A program made the translations under genes and the position numbers. From positions 1 through 64,000 of the forward strand of contig CAOJNB010000002.1 in assembly GCA_948439405.1 (NCBI GenBank): a stretch of DNA of 64,000 nt. Reading direction: 5' to 3'. This DNA comes from an uncultured Coriobacteriaceae bacterium. GTDB taxonomy: Bacteria; Actinomycetota; Coriobacteriia; Coriobacteriales; Atopobiaceae. Shown here in pieces: positions 8,986-17,779 of the stretch. Numbering within the stretch: the first letter of the stretch is position 1; each line of letters begins with the position of its first letter. The notes under the pieces are model-generated. The model saw only the letters and a list, made by a program, of their open reading frames with translations. It had not been told where the DNA came from and did no database searches.

Positions 8986-9990
8986 ATGGGAGGATTCCTT
9001 CGACACGCGGACGCGACGCGACCGCGCGACCCGGCCGGGCGCGCGCCGCTGGCCCTCGCCGCCGCGCTCGCCTGCGCCCTCGCGCTCGCCTGCCTCCTAG
9101 CCGGCTGCTCGGCGGCGTCCGGGGGGCCCTCGGCCGAGACGGGCGGGGCGGGGCGCTCGGCGAGCGACGCCGCGGCGGCCCCCGAGCCCGAGGAGGAGCC
9201 CGGGCCCGAGTTCGTCGAGGCCACGACGGGCTCCGGGATCTCCTACGCCGGCGCGAGCTCCTTCGCCGCCTCCGACGAGCTCGCCGAGCTCGAGGCGCTC
9301 GTCGCGGACTGCGAGGCGCGCGGCGTCTCCCTCTCGATCGTGGTGCGCGACCTCGAGGGCGACGTCTCGCTCTCCTACCGCCCGGACACCCGGGCCTACT
9401 CCGCGAGCGCGATCAAGGGGCCCTACGCCGTCTTCGTCTACGAGCGCCTCGTCGGGGGCGGGCTCGTCTCGGAGGGCGCCGTGCGCGACCTCGTCGCCTC
9501 CGCCGTCGCCTACTCCGACAACGAGGCCTACCGCCAGCTCCGCGAGGCGACCTACGGGATGGGCTGGTCCTCCTGGCTCGCCGACGCGGGCGTGGACGTG
9601 TCGGGAGGGCGCGCGTCGCTGTTCGACGACTACTGGTACGCGGACGTGAGCGCGCGCGACCTCGCGCTCATGTGGGAGGCGTCCTGGCCCTACCTCTCGG
9701 GCGGCTCGGAGGGGGCCCGCGCGCTCGCCCCCTCGTTCGCCCAGACCCCGAACTCCGCCATCCGGGAGCTGCTCGGGGAGACCTGCCCCACCTGGTCGAA
9801 GGCGGGCTGGTTCTACTCGACGGACGGCAACGCGTCGCCCGCCACCAACGACGCCGGGATCGTCGAGGCGGAGTCGGGCGCCTACGTGCTGGCCGTCGTG
9901 ACCTCCGCCCCCGGGGACTTCGAGCTCGTGGGCGAGCTCGTCTCGACGCTCGCGGGATGCCACGAGGCGCTCGCGATGGAGCGGGGCTGA
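8986..9990 (+). CDS. Lipoprotein with class A beta-lactamase-like serine hydrolase fold
   Basis: This 334-residue secreted protein has a signal peptide ending in a lipobox (CLLAGC, cysteine near residue 41) and a disordered acidic linker. The C-terminal domain keeps the serine-hydrolase triad in order: SAIK as the SxxK motif, YSDNEAY as the SDN motif, and WSKAGW in place of KTG. The ExxLN omega-loop motif of true class A beta-lactamases was not found. Acylation without efficient deacylation is therefore more likely than antibiotic hydrolysis. Such proteins are common in Gram-positive anaerobes and may be penicillin-binding or peptidase-like. A -10-like TATAGT lies shortly before the start. 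Confidence 0.72.
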   Translation: MGGFLRHADATRPRDPAGRAPLALAAALACALALACLLAGCSAASGGPSAETGGAGRSASDAAAAPEPEEEPGPEFVEATTGSGISYAGASSFAASDELAELEALVADCEARGVSLSIVVRDLEGDVSLSYRPDTRAYSASAIKGPYAVFVYERLVGGGLVSEGAVRDLVASAVAYSDNEAYRQLREATYGMGWSSWLADAGVDVSGGRASLFDDYWYADVSARDLALMWEASWPYLSGGSEGARALAPSFAQTPNSAIRELLGETCPTWSKAGWFYSTDGNASPATNDAGIVEAESGAYVLAVVTSAPGDFELVGELVSTLAGCHEALAMERG

Positions 9991-10045
9991 AAAATCGGAG
10001 CCCGCGCGAACTCGCGCCGCGAATCTGCTAGGATGACCTGTGCAT

Positions 10046-10122
<77 letters not shown>

Positions 10123-10131
10123 CGAATCCGC

Positions 10132-10164
10132 AGGGCCGGGGGCGTCGCGTCCCCGGCCCTTCCT
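10132..10164 (+). terminator. Terminator after tRNA-Pro
   Basis: The 10-bp stem AGGGCCGGGG/CCCCGGCCCT is followed by TCCT, 9 bases after the tRNA CCA end. Confidence 0.7.
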
Positions 10165-10186
10165 CGTCTCCGGGAGGGACGCCGCC

Positions 10187-11011
10187 ATGGACGCAGTCGG
10201 ACGCGTGGACATCGTGTTCTCCGACATCGACGGCACCATCGCCGCCGACGACCACCACCCCATCCCCGAGAGCGCCCCGACGCTGCGGCGCGTGCACGCC
10301 TCGGGCGTGCCGGTATGCCTGGTCACCGCCCGCTCGCCCACGTGCGTGGAGCCCTTCCGGCGCGCGCTCGGCTTCGTGGGCCCGATCGCCTGCTACTCGG
10401 GCGCCTACGTGCTGGACGCGGACGGCACCGAGCTGCTCAGCCGGACGATGCCCGTCGACGTCGCGCTCGGGCTGCTCGGCTGGCTGCGCTCCGAGCTGCC
10501 CGGCGTCCTGCCGATGGCCTACGGCTTCCACGACTGGGTCGTCGAGGACCGCGACGACCCGCGCGTGCGCGAGGAGGAGCGCAACGTCCAGACGGCCTCG
10601 CGCGAGTGCCGCGACCTGCGCGGGGCCTTCGGGGAGCGTGGCCTGCACAAGCTGCTGCTCTCCGGCTCGTCCGAGCAGGTGGGTGCCGCGGAGCGCGCCG
10701 TCGGCGAGCGCTTCCCCGAGCTCACCGTGGTGCGCTCGAACGACGTGCTCTGCGAGGTCATGGCCGGGGGCGTCGGCAAGGCCGAGGCCGTGCGCGTGCT
10801 CTGCGGACGCTACGGCGTCGACCCGGCGAACGCCGCCGCCTTCGGCGACGGCCCCAACGACCTCGACATGCTCCTGGCGGTCGGCCACGGCTACGCGATG
10901 GCCAACGCGGAGGAGGGCGTGAGGAGGGCCGTCGGGCGCGTCACGCGCTGGACGAACATGGAGCTCGGCGTCCCGCGCACCCTCGAGGAGCTGCTGCCGG
11001 CGGCGCGGTGA
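10187..11011 (+). CDS. Cof-type HAD-IIB hydrolase
   Basis: This 274-residue haloacid-dehalogenase phosphatase is of the Cof/YbiV class with a IIB cap. Motif I is FSDIDGTI at residues 11-18 and supplies the catalytic aspartates. Motif II is the threonine of CLVTARSP. Motif III lysine is in GVGKAEAV, and motif IV is AAFGDGPNDLDML. Family members dephosphorylate sugar phosphates, pyridoxal phosphate or FMN, so the true substrate is open. The start MDAVGR has CGGGAGG upstream and follows the tRNA terminator closely. Confidence 0.88.
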   Translation: MDAVGRVDIVFSDIDGTIAADDHHPIPESAPTLRRVHASGVPVCLVTARSPTCVEPFRRALGFVGPIACYSGAYVLDADGTELLSRTMPVDVALGLLGWLRSELPGVLPMAYGFHDWVVEDRDDPRVREEERNVQTASRECRDLRGAFGERGLHKLLLSGSSEQVGAAERAVGERFPELTVVRSNDVLCEVMAGGVGKAEAVRVLCGRYGVDPANAAAFGDGPNDLDMLLAVGHGYAMANAEEGVRRAVGRVTRWTNMELGVPRTLEELLPAAR

Positions 11012-11092
11012 GCGGCGCGCGGCGCGGGCGCGCGAGCCGAAGGGGTATAACAAAGCATGCCCAAGCCGTCCGACGCAGGAGGAGGCTCCCCC

Positions 11093-12397
11093 ATGGAGCA
11101 GGCAGGCGAGAGGACCCGCCGGGACGAGGACGTCCGCGCGCGCAACCATGACGCGGTCGTCGCGTACGTGCGCTCGGGGGCGCACGGAGGGGCGAGCCGG
11201 GGCCTCCTCGGCGTCGAGGTCGAGCACTTCCCCCTCTTCGACGACGGCACTCCCCTCTCCTACCTCCCCCGCGACGGGCGCATCGGCGTCGTGGACCTGC
11301 TCGAGGCCCTCTCCGCGCGCTATCCGGAGCGCGGCCTCACCCCCGCGGGCGACCTCGTGGAGCTCTCCGGCCCCGAGGGGACGATCACGCTCGAGCCGGC
11401 CGCCCAGGTGGAGATGAGCCTCGCCCCGCACTGCGGCATCGACTCGATCGAGCGCGACTACCGCGCCTTCCTCGAGGCCGCGGACGGCTTCCTCGCCGAG
11501 CACGGGGCGCACCTCGTGAGCCTGGGCTACCATCCCACGCGCCGCGCCTTCGACATGCCGCTCATCCCCAAGGACCGCTACCGCCTCATGGACGAGTACT
11601 TCGTGCGCCACGTCCGCCAGCACGGCGAGCGCATGATGCGCGGGTCGGCCTCCGAGCAGGTGAGCGTCGACTACGCGGACGAGGCCGACTGCGTCCGCAA
11701 GATGCGCGTCGCCTCGGCCCTCGCCCCGGTGCTCGCCGCGATCTGCGACAACACGCCCGTCTTCGAGGCCGAGCCCAACGCCACCCCGATCCGCCGCCTC
11801 GACATGTGGCGGCACGTCTCCCCCGCGAACTGCGGCGTCGTGCCCGGGGTGTTCGACGAGGGGTTCGGCTTCGACGCCTACGCGGACTGGGTCCTCGGCA
11901 CCGTGCCCATCTTCGTGACGCGCCCCGAGGTCCGGCCCGTCTTCGACCGCACCGCGGCCGAGGCCTACGCCGACGCCCCCATGGGCGAGGCCGACGTCGC
12001 GCACCTGCTCTCGATGTTCTGGCCCGACGCCCGCCTCAAGCGCGTGATCGAGATCCGCCCGGCGGACTGCCTGCCGCCCGACTGCGTCGCCGGCTACGCC
12101 GCCCTCGTGAAGGGCCTCCTCTACGACGAGGAGTCGCGCCGCGAGGTCGAGGGGATGGTCGGCGTCGAGGGCGGCGCCTGGCCGATCCGCGAGGACGACG
12201 TCGAGGCGGCCCGCGTCGACGTCGAGCGCCGCGGGTTCGACGGGCTCGTCTACGGCATCCCGCTGCTGGACTGGGAGGACGAGCTGTTCTCGCTCGCCCG
12301 CGCGGCGCTGCCCGACGGGGAGGCCGCGCGCCTCGACGCGCTCGAGGCCTTCGCGAACGAGAAGCCCTGGTGGAAGCCGGAGGGGGCACGGGCCTAG
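11093..12397 (+). CDS. Glutamate-cysteine ligase family protein
   Basis: This 434-residue protein has the carboxylate-amine ligase fold (GCS2-like). The N-terminal block GLLGVEVEHFPLF resembles the glutamate/ATP site of gamma-glutamylcysteine synthetases, as do EMSLAPH and the later KRVIEIRPADCLPPDC. It may make gamma-glutamylcysteine, or ligate another amine to glutamate; the sequence does not decide. I chose the ATG preceded by GGAGGAGG, because a TATAAC box at 11046 places the upstream ATG (11057) almost at the transcript start. It stands alone between a HAD hydrolase and the convergent aspS. Confidence 0.75.
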   Translation: MEQAGERTRRDEDVRARNHDAVVAYVRSGAHGGASRGLLGVEVEHFPLFDDGTPLSYLPRDGRIGVVDLLEALSARYPERGLTPAGDLVELSGPEGTITLEPAAQVEMSLAPHCGIDSIERDYRAFLEAADGFLAEHGAHLVSLGYHPTRRAFDMPLIPKDRYRLMDEYFVRHVRQHGERMMRGSASEQVSVDYADEADCVRKMRVASALAPVLAAICDNTPVFEAEPNATPIRRLDMWRHVSPANCGVVPGVFDEGFGFDAYADWVLGTVPIFVTRPEVRPVFDRTAAEAYADAPMGEADVAHLLSMFWPDARLKRVIEIRPADCLPPDCVAGYAALVKGLLYDEESRREVEGMVGVEGGAWPIREDDVEAARVDVERRGFDGLVYGIPLLDWEDELFSLARAALPDGEAARLDALEAFANEKPWWKPEGARA

Positions 12398-12453
12398 GGC
12401 CCGCACCCCCTCTCTGAGTCAGCTTCTCGGCGCCGCCGGCGCCCCGCCTCCCG

Positions 12454-14223
12454 CTAGAGCAGGCGCAGCGAGACGTCCTTGAGCTGCGCGCCCGTCACGG
12501 GGCTCGGGGCGGCGCTCATCAGGTCGGAGCCGGAGCTCGTCTTGGGGAACGCCATGACGTCGCGGATGGAGTCGGCGCCCACGAGCAGCATGCACACGCG
12601 GTCGAGGCCGAGCGCGAAGCCGCCCATCGGGGGCGCGCCGAAGCGCAGCGCCTCCATGAGGAAGCCGAACTGCTCCTCCGCGCGCTCCTCGGTGAAGCCC
12701 AGCAGCCTGAGGATGCGCATCTGCAGCTCGGCGTCGTGGATGCGCATGCCGCCGCCACCGGCCTCGAAGCCGTCCATCACGAAGTCGTAGGTGTGCGAGA
12801 CAACGGACAAAGGATCGCTCTCCAGCTGGTCGATCTGGTCCTCGAAGGGCTGGGTGAACGGCTGGTGCTCGGAGGCGTAGGCGCCGCGGTCCTCGTCCCA
12901 GTGGAACAGGGGGAAGTCGACAACCCACAGGAAGTCGTGGCCCTCGCGCTCGATGCCCAGGGCGTCGGCCATGTGGACGCGCATCCCGCCCAGGATCTCG
13001 TCGGCGGCCAGGCGCCCCTCGACGGCGAACATCACGAGGTCGCCGGGCTCGACGTCCATCTCGGCGCGCAGCGCCGCCATCTCCTCGTCGGAGAAGAACT
13101 TGACGATGGGGCTCGTGATCGAGCCGTCCTCGCGGAAGGCGATGTAGGCGAGGCCCTTGGCGCCGAACTCGGCGGCGACGTCGGCGAGGCGGTCGATCTG
13201 GGCGCGCGGCCAGGTGCCGGCCCCCTTGGCGTTGATGCACTTGACGTACTGGCCCTCGGTGGCGGCGGCGCCGGCGAACAGCTTGAACTTGGACCCGGCG
13301 AAGATGTCCGTCACGTCATGGAGCTCCATGCCGTAGCGGGTGTCGGGCTTGTCGGTGCCGTAGGTGTCCATCGCCTCCCAGTAGGGCATGCGGCGCAGCG
13401 GGCGCGGCATCTCGACGCCGACCTCGGCGAAGGCGGCGGCGAGCACGTCCTCGATCTCGGACATGACGTCGTCCTGGTCGACGAAGCTCATCTCGAGGTC
13501 CACCTGGGTGAACTCGGGCTGGCGGTCGGCGCGCAGGTCCTCGTCGCGGAAGCACTTGGCCACCTGGTAGTAGCGCTCCACGCCGGCGACCATGAGCAGC
13601 TGCTTGAGCAGCTGCGGGGACTGGGGCAGCGCGTAGAAGCTGCCCGGCTGGGTGCGGCTGGGCACGATGAAGTCGCGCGCGCCCTCGGGCGTGGACTTGA
13701 ACAGCGACGGGGTCTCCACCTCGGTGAAGGCGCGGTCGTGCAGCGCGCGGCGGATCGCGAAGGTGAAGTCGTTGCGCAGGCGCAGGTTGGCGGCGAGCTC
13801 GGGGCGACGCAGGTCGAGGTAGCGGTAGCGCAGGCGCACGTCCTCGCTCGTCTCGATGCCGTCCTCGATCTGGAAGGGCGGGGTCTTGGCGCGGTTGAAG
13901 ACCTCTATCTCGGAGACGAGGACCTCGACCTCGCCCGTCTCGATCTTGGGGTTGTACATGTCCTCGGGGCGCTGGCGCACGAGACCGCTCACCTTGATGG
14001 GCCACTCGCTGCGCAGGGCCTCCGCCGTGCGGAAGGCGGTGCCGCCGGAGTGCTCCGGGTCGAAGGTGAGCTGGGTGACGCCCGCGCGGTCGCGCAGGTC
14101 GACGAAGATCAGGCCGCCGTGGTCGCGGCGGCGCCACACCCAGCCGGTGAGGGTGACGGTGCTGCCCACGTCCGAGGGGCGGAGCTCGCCGCAGGTGTGG
14201 GTGTGGAGGGAGTGCTGTTCCAT
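12454..14223 (-). CDS. aspS: Aspartyl-tRNA synthetase
   Basis: This 589-residue class IIb synthetase charges tRNA-Asp. It begins with the OB-fold anticodon-binding domain (VTLTGWVWRRRDHGGLIF, about residues 25-42). Motif 2 is YYQVAKCFRDEDLRADRQPE with its class II arginine. The bacterial GAD insertion domain follows. Motif 3 is GFALGLDRVCMLL near the C-terminus. Length and layout match bacterial AspRS. Whether it also charges tRNA-Asn cannot be told here. The start has a GAGAGGA ribosome site; a longer upstream open frame has no coding character. Confidence 0.97.
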   Translation of the reverse strand: MEQHSLHTHTCGELRPSDVGSTVTLTGWVWRRRDHGGLIFVDLRDRAGVTQLTFDPEHSGGTAFRTAEALRSEWPIKVSGLVRQRPEDMYNPKIETGEVEVLVSEIEVFNRAKTPPFQIEDGIETSEDVRLRYRYLDLRRPELAANLRLRNDFTFAIRRALHDRAFTEVETPSLFKSTPEGARDFIVPSRTQPGSFYALPQSPQLLKQLLMVAGVERYYQVAKCFRDEDLRADRQPEFTQVDLEMSFVDQDDVMSEIEDVLAAAFAEVGVEMPRPLRRMPYWEAMDTYGTDKPDTRYGMELHDVTDIFAGSKFKLFAGAAATEGQYVKCINAKGAGTWPRAQIDRLADVAAEFGAKGLAYIAFREDGSITSPIVKFFSDEEMAALRAEMDVEPGDLVMFAVEGRLAADEILGGMRVHMADALGIEREGHDFLWVVDFPLFHWDEDRGAYASEHQPFTQPFEDQIDQLESDPLSVVSHTYDFVMDGFEAGGGGMRIHDAELQMRILRLLGFTEERAEEQFGFLMEALRFGAPPMGGFALGLDRVCMLLVGADSIRDVMAFPKTSSGSDLMSAAPSPVTGAQLKDVSLRLL

Positions 14224-14417
14224 GGGGTTCCTCTCATCTGCGCCGCCCCGTGTCGTCTCGGGCGGCAGGCTCACAGACGGCACCCGATGCGTAGACCGCG
14301 CACCGGACGCACACGTCGTCAGATGGTAGCAGGTCACGCCCGCAGGAGGTGGCGCCCGCGCGAGGCCGACAAACCTCCCACGGCGAGGTCGTGGGCGAGG
14401 GGGGCCGGGGCGGGCCG

Positions 14418-15692
14418 CTATCCCGAGCGCACCTCGCCTCCCCGGAGCACGTGGGCCGACCGGTCGTAGCCCTCGCCGAGAACCTCGGCGCAGAAGTCGT
14501 CGATCTGGCCGACGGTGCCGGACTGCGACCAGTTCACGGCCGCGAGGTCGTCGCTGTAGGCGGAGAGGGGGTAGGTCGTGAAGGCGGTCCCCGAGGCCTG
14601 GTGCGTCACGACCGGGACGAGCTCGTAGCCGGCGATCCAGCACTCGTCCCCCTGCTTGGCGAGCGTGACCTTGGCCATGCCGCCCGTCGCCTTGAGCGTC
14701 GAGCTCTGGCAGGAGACGAAGTTGCCGAGCGACCAGTAGCACAGCGTCCGCTGCCCGTTCGCGCCCTCGATGACCTCGACGGGCTCGAGGCAGTGCGGGT
14801 GGCACCCGATGATGAGGTCGGCCCCGTTGTCGCAGAGGAACTGCGCCCACTGGCGCTGGTAGGAGCTGGGCTCGGTCACGTACTCGTTGCCCCAGTGCGG
14901 CAGCACGACGACCATGTCGGCCGTCTCGCGGGCGATCTCGAGGTCGCGCCCCACCTTCCCCTCGTCCAGCAGCATCGTGGCCCAGGGGTTCTCCGCGGGG
15001 ATGGGCAGCCCGTTGGTGCCGTAGGTGTAGTTCAGCAGGGCGATCCGGAAGCCGTCCTTCTCGTAGTAGTGGATCTCGTCGTAGGTCTCCTGCGAGTCCG
15101 CCATGCCGAGGACCATCATCTCGGGGTGTTCCTCGCGCCAGAAGGCGAGGGTGTTCGCGACGCCCGCGGCCCCCTGGTCGACGGTGTGGTTCGTCGCCGA
15201 GGCGGCGACGTCGAAGCCGGCCGCCACCTCCGCGTCGCCGAGCTCCTGGGGGCTGTTGAACGTGGGGAAGCCCTGGAGCCCCAGCTCCGTGCCGCCGAGC
15301 GGCGTCTCCTGGTTGACGATCGCGAGGTCCGCCGCGGAGACGTCGGCCGAGACGTGCGCGAAGAGGTGGTCGTAGTCGTAGGTGCCGTCGGCGCGCTGGC
15401 CGCTCTGCCACACGCCCTGGTGGACGAGCATGTCGCCGACCATGAGGAGGTCGATCTCGACGACGGGGTCGGGCGCCTCGTCGAGCACGGTCGGGACGAC
15501 GGCGTCCTCGGAGGCGCGCCCGCCTCCCCCGATCAGGGAGGCCGGGTCGACGAGGCCGAGCGCGGTGAGGGAGAGCGAGCCGAACGCGAGGGCCACGACG
15601 ACGGCGAGCGCGCACACCGCCGCCCTGAGCCCGCGGCCCCGCGAGGGGCGGGGCGGCCTCGCGTCCCTTGTGGTCTCGGCGCGGCTGCGCAT
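14418..15692 (-). CDS. CapA-like membrane-anchored metallophosphatase-fold protein
   Basis: This 424-residue protein has one N-terminal membrane anchor (about residues 22-50) and a large outside domain of the CapA/PgsA family. Family marks are LLMVGDMLVHQGVW, the central ATNHTVDQG, VVLPHWGNEYV and IIGCHPHCLEPVE, all in a calcineurin-like fold that binds metal. In Bacillus CapA takes part in poly-gamma-glutamate export, but no CapB/CapC neighbour exists here. A role in cell-envelope polymer handling is only an inference. It follows aspS on the same strand with a 194-base gap and starts next to a divergent HAD gene. Confidence 0.8.
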   Translation of the reverse strand: MRSRAETTRDARPPRPSRGRGLRAAVCALAVVVALAFGSLSLTALGLVDPASLIGGGGRASEDAVVPTVLDEAPDPVVEIDLLMVGDMLVHQGVWQSGQRADGTYDYDHLFAHVSADVSAADLAIVNQETPLGGTELGLQGFPTFNSPQELGDAEVAAGFDVAASATNHTVDQGAAGVANTLAFWREEHPEMMVLGMADSQETYDEIHYYEKDGFRIALLNYTYGTNGLPIPAENPWATMLLDEGKVGRDLEIARETADMVVVLPHWGNEYVTEPSSYQRQWAQFLCDNGADLIIGCHPHCLEPVEVIEGANGQRTLCYWSLGNFVSCQSSTLKATGGMAKVTLAKQGDECWIAGYELVPVVTHQASGTAFTTYPLSAYSDDLAAVNWSQSGTVGQIDDFCAEVLGEGYDRSAHVLRGGEVRSG

Positions 15693-15799
15693 GGTGGGCC
15701 CCTTCCGTGGGTGACACGCGCCCGACATGCGTCGATAATACCAGCGAGCGCGCGGGGGCCGCCATCCCCCGTCCGGCGGCGAGAGCGAAGGAGGGCGCC

Positions 15800-16450
15800 A
15801 TGGCGTACGGGACGGTCGTGTTCGACCTCGACGGCACGATCCTCGACACCCTCGAGGACCTCCACGCCTCCGTCGCCCACACCCTCGCCGCGCTCGGGAT
15901 GCCGCCGCGCACCCTCGCCCAGACGCGCGCAAGCGTGGGCAACGGCATCCGCCGGCTCGTGGAGCGCTCGATCCCCGACGGGACGGCGAACCCCCTCTTC
16001 GAGCGGGCCTTCGAGGAGTTCCGGGCGCACTACGCCGCGCACTCGGAGGACGCGACGGCCCCCTACCCGGGCGTCGTCGAGCTCGTCGCCCGGCTCAGGG
16101 GGCGCGGCGTCGCCTGCGGCGTGTGCACCAACAAGGACGACGACGTCGCGCAGGTCCTCATCCCCCACTTCTTCCCGGGGGTGTTCGGCGCGGTCCAGGG
16201 GGTGCGCGACGGCATCGAGCCCAAGCCCGCGCCCGACTCCGCCCTGGCGGTGCTGCGCGCGCTCGGCGGCACGCCCGACGACGCCTGCTTCGTCGGCGAC
16301 TCGGAGGTCGACGTCGCCACCGCGGCGAACGCAGGCCTTCCCTGCATCGCCGTGACCTGGGGCTTCCGCACGCGGGACCAGCTCGTGGCCGCCGGGGCGA
16401 CGACGTTCGCCGACACGATGGGCGAGCTCGAGCGCCTCGTCCTCGCCTGA
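15800..16450 (+). CDS. HAD hydrolase, phosphoglycolate-phosphatase-like
   Basis: This 216-residue HAD-IA phosphatase has motif I FDLDGTILDTLED at residues 8-20, which matches Gph/PgmB-type enzymes. Motif II threonine is in GVCTNKDDD, motif III lysine in EPKPAPDSAL, and motif IV in CFVGDSEVDVATAANAG. The ending AVTWGFRTRDQLVAAGA is typical of phosphoglycolate phosphatase. The start is preceded by GAAGGAGG. A hairpin terminator follows the stop codon. Confidence 0.87.
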   Translation: MAYGTVVFDLDGTILDTLEDLHASVAHTLAALGMPPRTLAQTRASVGNGIRRLVERSIPDGTANPLFERAFEEFRAHYAAHSEDATAPYPGVVELVARLRGRGVACGVCTNKDDDVAQVLIPHFFPGVFGAVQGVRDGIEPKPAPDSALAVLRALGGTPDDACFVGDSEVDVATAANAGLPCIAVTWGFRTRDQLVAAGATTFADTMGELERLVLA

Positions 16451-16451
16451 G

Positions 16452-16483
16452 CCCCCGGCACGGCCGGCAGCTACCGCCGGGGG
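16452..16483 (+). terminator. Hairpin after HAD gene
   Basis: CCCCCGGC pairs with GCCGGGGG across a 16-base loop immediately after the stop codon; the tail is AAGTG, with no U-run. Confidence 0.5.
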
Positions 16484-16560
16484 AAGTGACGCTCGGACGG
16501 CGGGCCGTCGGGGCATACTGTCTATAAGACGAGTGTCCGACCCCGAGGAAAGGACCGGAT

Positions 16561-16866
16561 ATGGGCAAGATGGCAGAGGAGCCCCTGGACATCACCTATG
16601 AGGACCTCCGGGAGTACCTGCACGTGAACCACTCCGTGTACATGGTCGTCGGCGACAAGACCTACTACCTCACCGACGTGAACTCCCACTACTGGCGCGC
16701 CCAGGACACGAGCAAGCTGAACGAGAAGAACCACTACGTGGACTGCAGCGACCTCGTTCCCACCATCTCCGAGCTCTGCGTGATCCCCTTCATCGACGGC
16801 CGGACCATCCAGGAGGCCTTCGACGACGCAACGCTGTACGCCTCCGTCAAGGGGGAGAAGCAGTAG
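16561..16866 (+). CDS. Small conserved-looking protein of unknown function
   Basis: This 101-residue acidic soluble protein has no signal peptide or membrane segment. It is rich in tyrosine and aspartate and contains the stretches YMVVGDKTYYLTDVNSHYW and ELCVIPFIDGRTIQEAF. I do not recognise a family. It looks genuine: a TATAAG box lies at 16523-16528, a GAGGAAAGGA ribosome site precedes the ATG, codon use matches the genome, and a 13-bp hairpin follows. It is probably monocistronic. Confidence 0.75.
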   Translation: MGKMAEEPLDITYEDLREYLHVNHSVYMVVGDKTYYLTDVNSHYWRAQDTSKLNEKNHYVDCSDLVPTISELCVIPFIDGRTIQEAFDDATLYASVKGEKQ

Positions 16867-16895
16867 CCTCCCCTCCGCGAAGCGAGACCGGCATC

Positions 16896-16925
16896 CGGGC
16901 CGGGCGGGTCCTCCCGCCCGGCCCG
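16896..16925. terminator. Bidirectional 13-bp hairpin
   Basis: CGGGCCGGGCGGG and its exact complement flank a 4-base TCCT loop between two convergent genes, so the hairpin can end both transcripts. Confidence 0.75.
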
Positions 16926-16927
16926 TC

Positions 16928-17611
16928 TCATGCGGAGGGGTCTCGCCCGCCCCAGCGACGCCACGCGACGACGCCGGCCACGGCGAGCGCCGCGGCGACG
17001 CCGAGCGTGGCCGCGACGAGCCCCCAGTTCCCGTCGCCGGCGGCCGAGGCAGCGATGGTCGACGTCACGATCGACGGCAGCCGTCCCAGGGTCGCGATCG
17101 CGAGCACGGGCCCGAGCCTCAGCTTCGTGAGGCCCGCGAAGTAGGTGAGGAAGTCCTTCGGAGTGCCGGGCACGAGGAAGACCACGAACATCACGGCCCC
17201 GAGCTCGCGCTCGCGCGACAGCCACGAGAAGCGCTCGAGGTCGGTCTCCCCGAAGAGCCTGCTGACGAGGGGCCGACCCCACCTGCGCACGACGAGCCAG
17301 ATGAGCGTCGTCCCGATCGCGGCGGAGAGCAGGCACAGCACGGTGCCCTCCCACGCCCCGAAGGCGTAGCCCATCGCCAGCTCGATCGGCTCGCCCGGCA
17401 GGATGGCGAGCAGGACCTGAACCACGTTCGCCCCCACGAGCGCCGCGCGGCTCGCCAGGGCGTTCTCGCCGACGAACGCGCGCACCGCCTCCGGGTCGGA
17501 CGCCCAGGCGTAGAGGTCGGGGGCGACCAGCCAGCAGACGAGGGCGATCGCGGACGCCACCGCGAGCGTCGCGGCGACGGTGCGCAGCTGGGGAGGACGC
17601 CACGCGCTCAT
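16928..17611 (-). CDS. VTT-domain membrane protein (TVP38/TMEM64 type)
   Basis: This 227-residue inner-membrane protein of the DedA/TVP38 group has about five hydrophobic segments. Family marks are ELAMGYAFGAWEG and the re-entrant FLVPGTPKDFLTYFAGL, which carries the proline and aspartate typical of VTT proteins. Such proteins are linked to lipid scrambling or membrane homeostasis. The start MSAWRPPQ lacks a good ribosome site of its own but overlaps the stop of a 12-codon upstream frame that has one, so translation is probably coupled. A DtxR-like palindrome lies 158 bases upstream. Confidence 0.82.
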   Translation of the reverse strand: MSAWRPPQLRTVAATLAVASAIALVCWLVAPDLYAWASDPEAVRAFVGENALASRAALVGANVVQVLLAILPGEPIELAMGYAFGAWEGTVLCLLSAAIGTTLIWLVVRRWGRPLVSRLFGETDLERFSWLSRERELGAVMFVVFLVPGTPKDFLTYFAGLTKLRLGPVLAIATLGRLPSIVTSTIAASAAGDGNWGLVAATLGVAAALAVAGVVAWRRWGGRDPSA

Positions 17612-17643
17612 GGCGCGTCCGTCGCGTGCGTCTTCGTGGCCAT
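17608..17643 (-). CDS. 11-aa upstream ORF coupled to the VTT gene
   Basis: The frame MATKTHATDAP is preceded by GGGGGAGG, four bases before its ATG. Its TGA overlaps the downstream ATG as ATGA. No function is implied beyond delivering ribosomes to the VTT gene. Confidence 0.45.
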   Translation of the reverse strand: MATKTHATDAP

Positions 17644-17779
17644 CGCGCCTCCCCCGTCGTCCGCGAGGCGTGTCTCCCCCATGGTCGCACCTCCCGCGGC
17701 TCCCGGCCGTCCCGACCGGGACAGATGGCATGATGCGGGAGGGGGTCGGCGAAGTCCTTATCGCCAGGCTAAGGCTTGC

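Noticed and set aside
8986-9990. Calling the lipoprotein a true beta-lactamase
   Set aside because: SxxK and SDN are present, but KTG is KAG and no ExxLN was found, so antibiotic hydrolysis is not supported.
12736-14469. 577-codon frame opposite aspS
   Set aside because: Low-complexity composition; aspS on the other strand is unmistakable.
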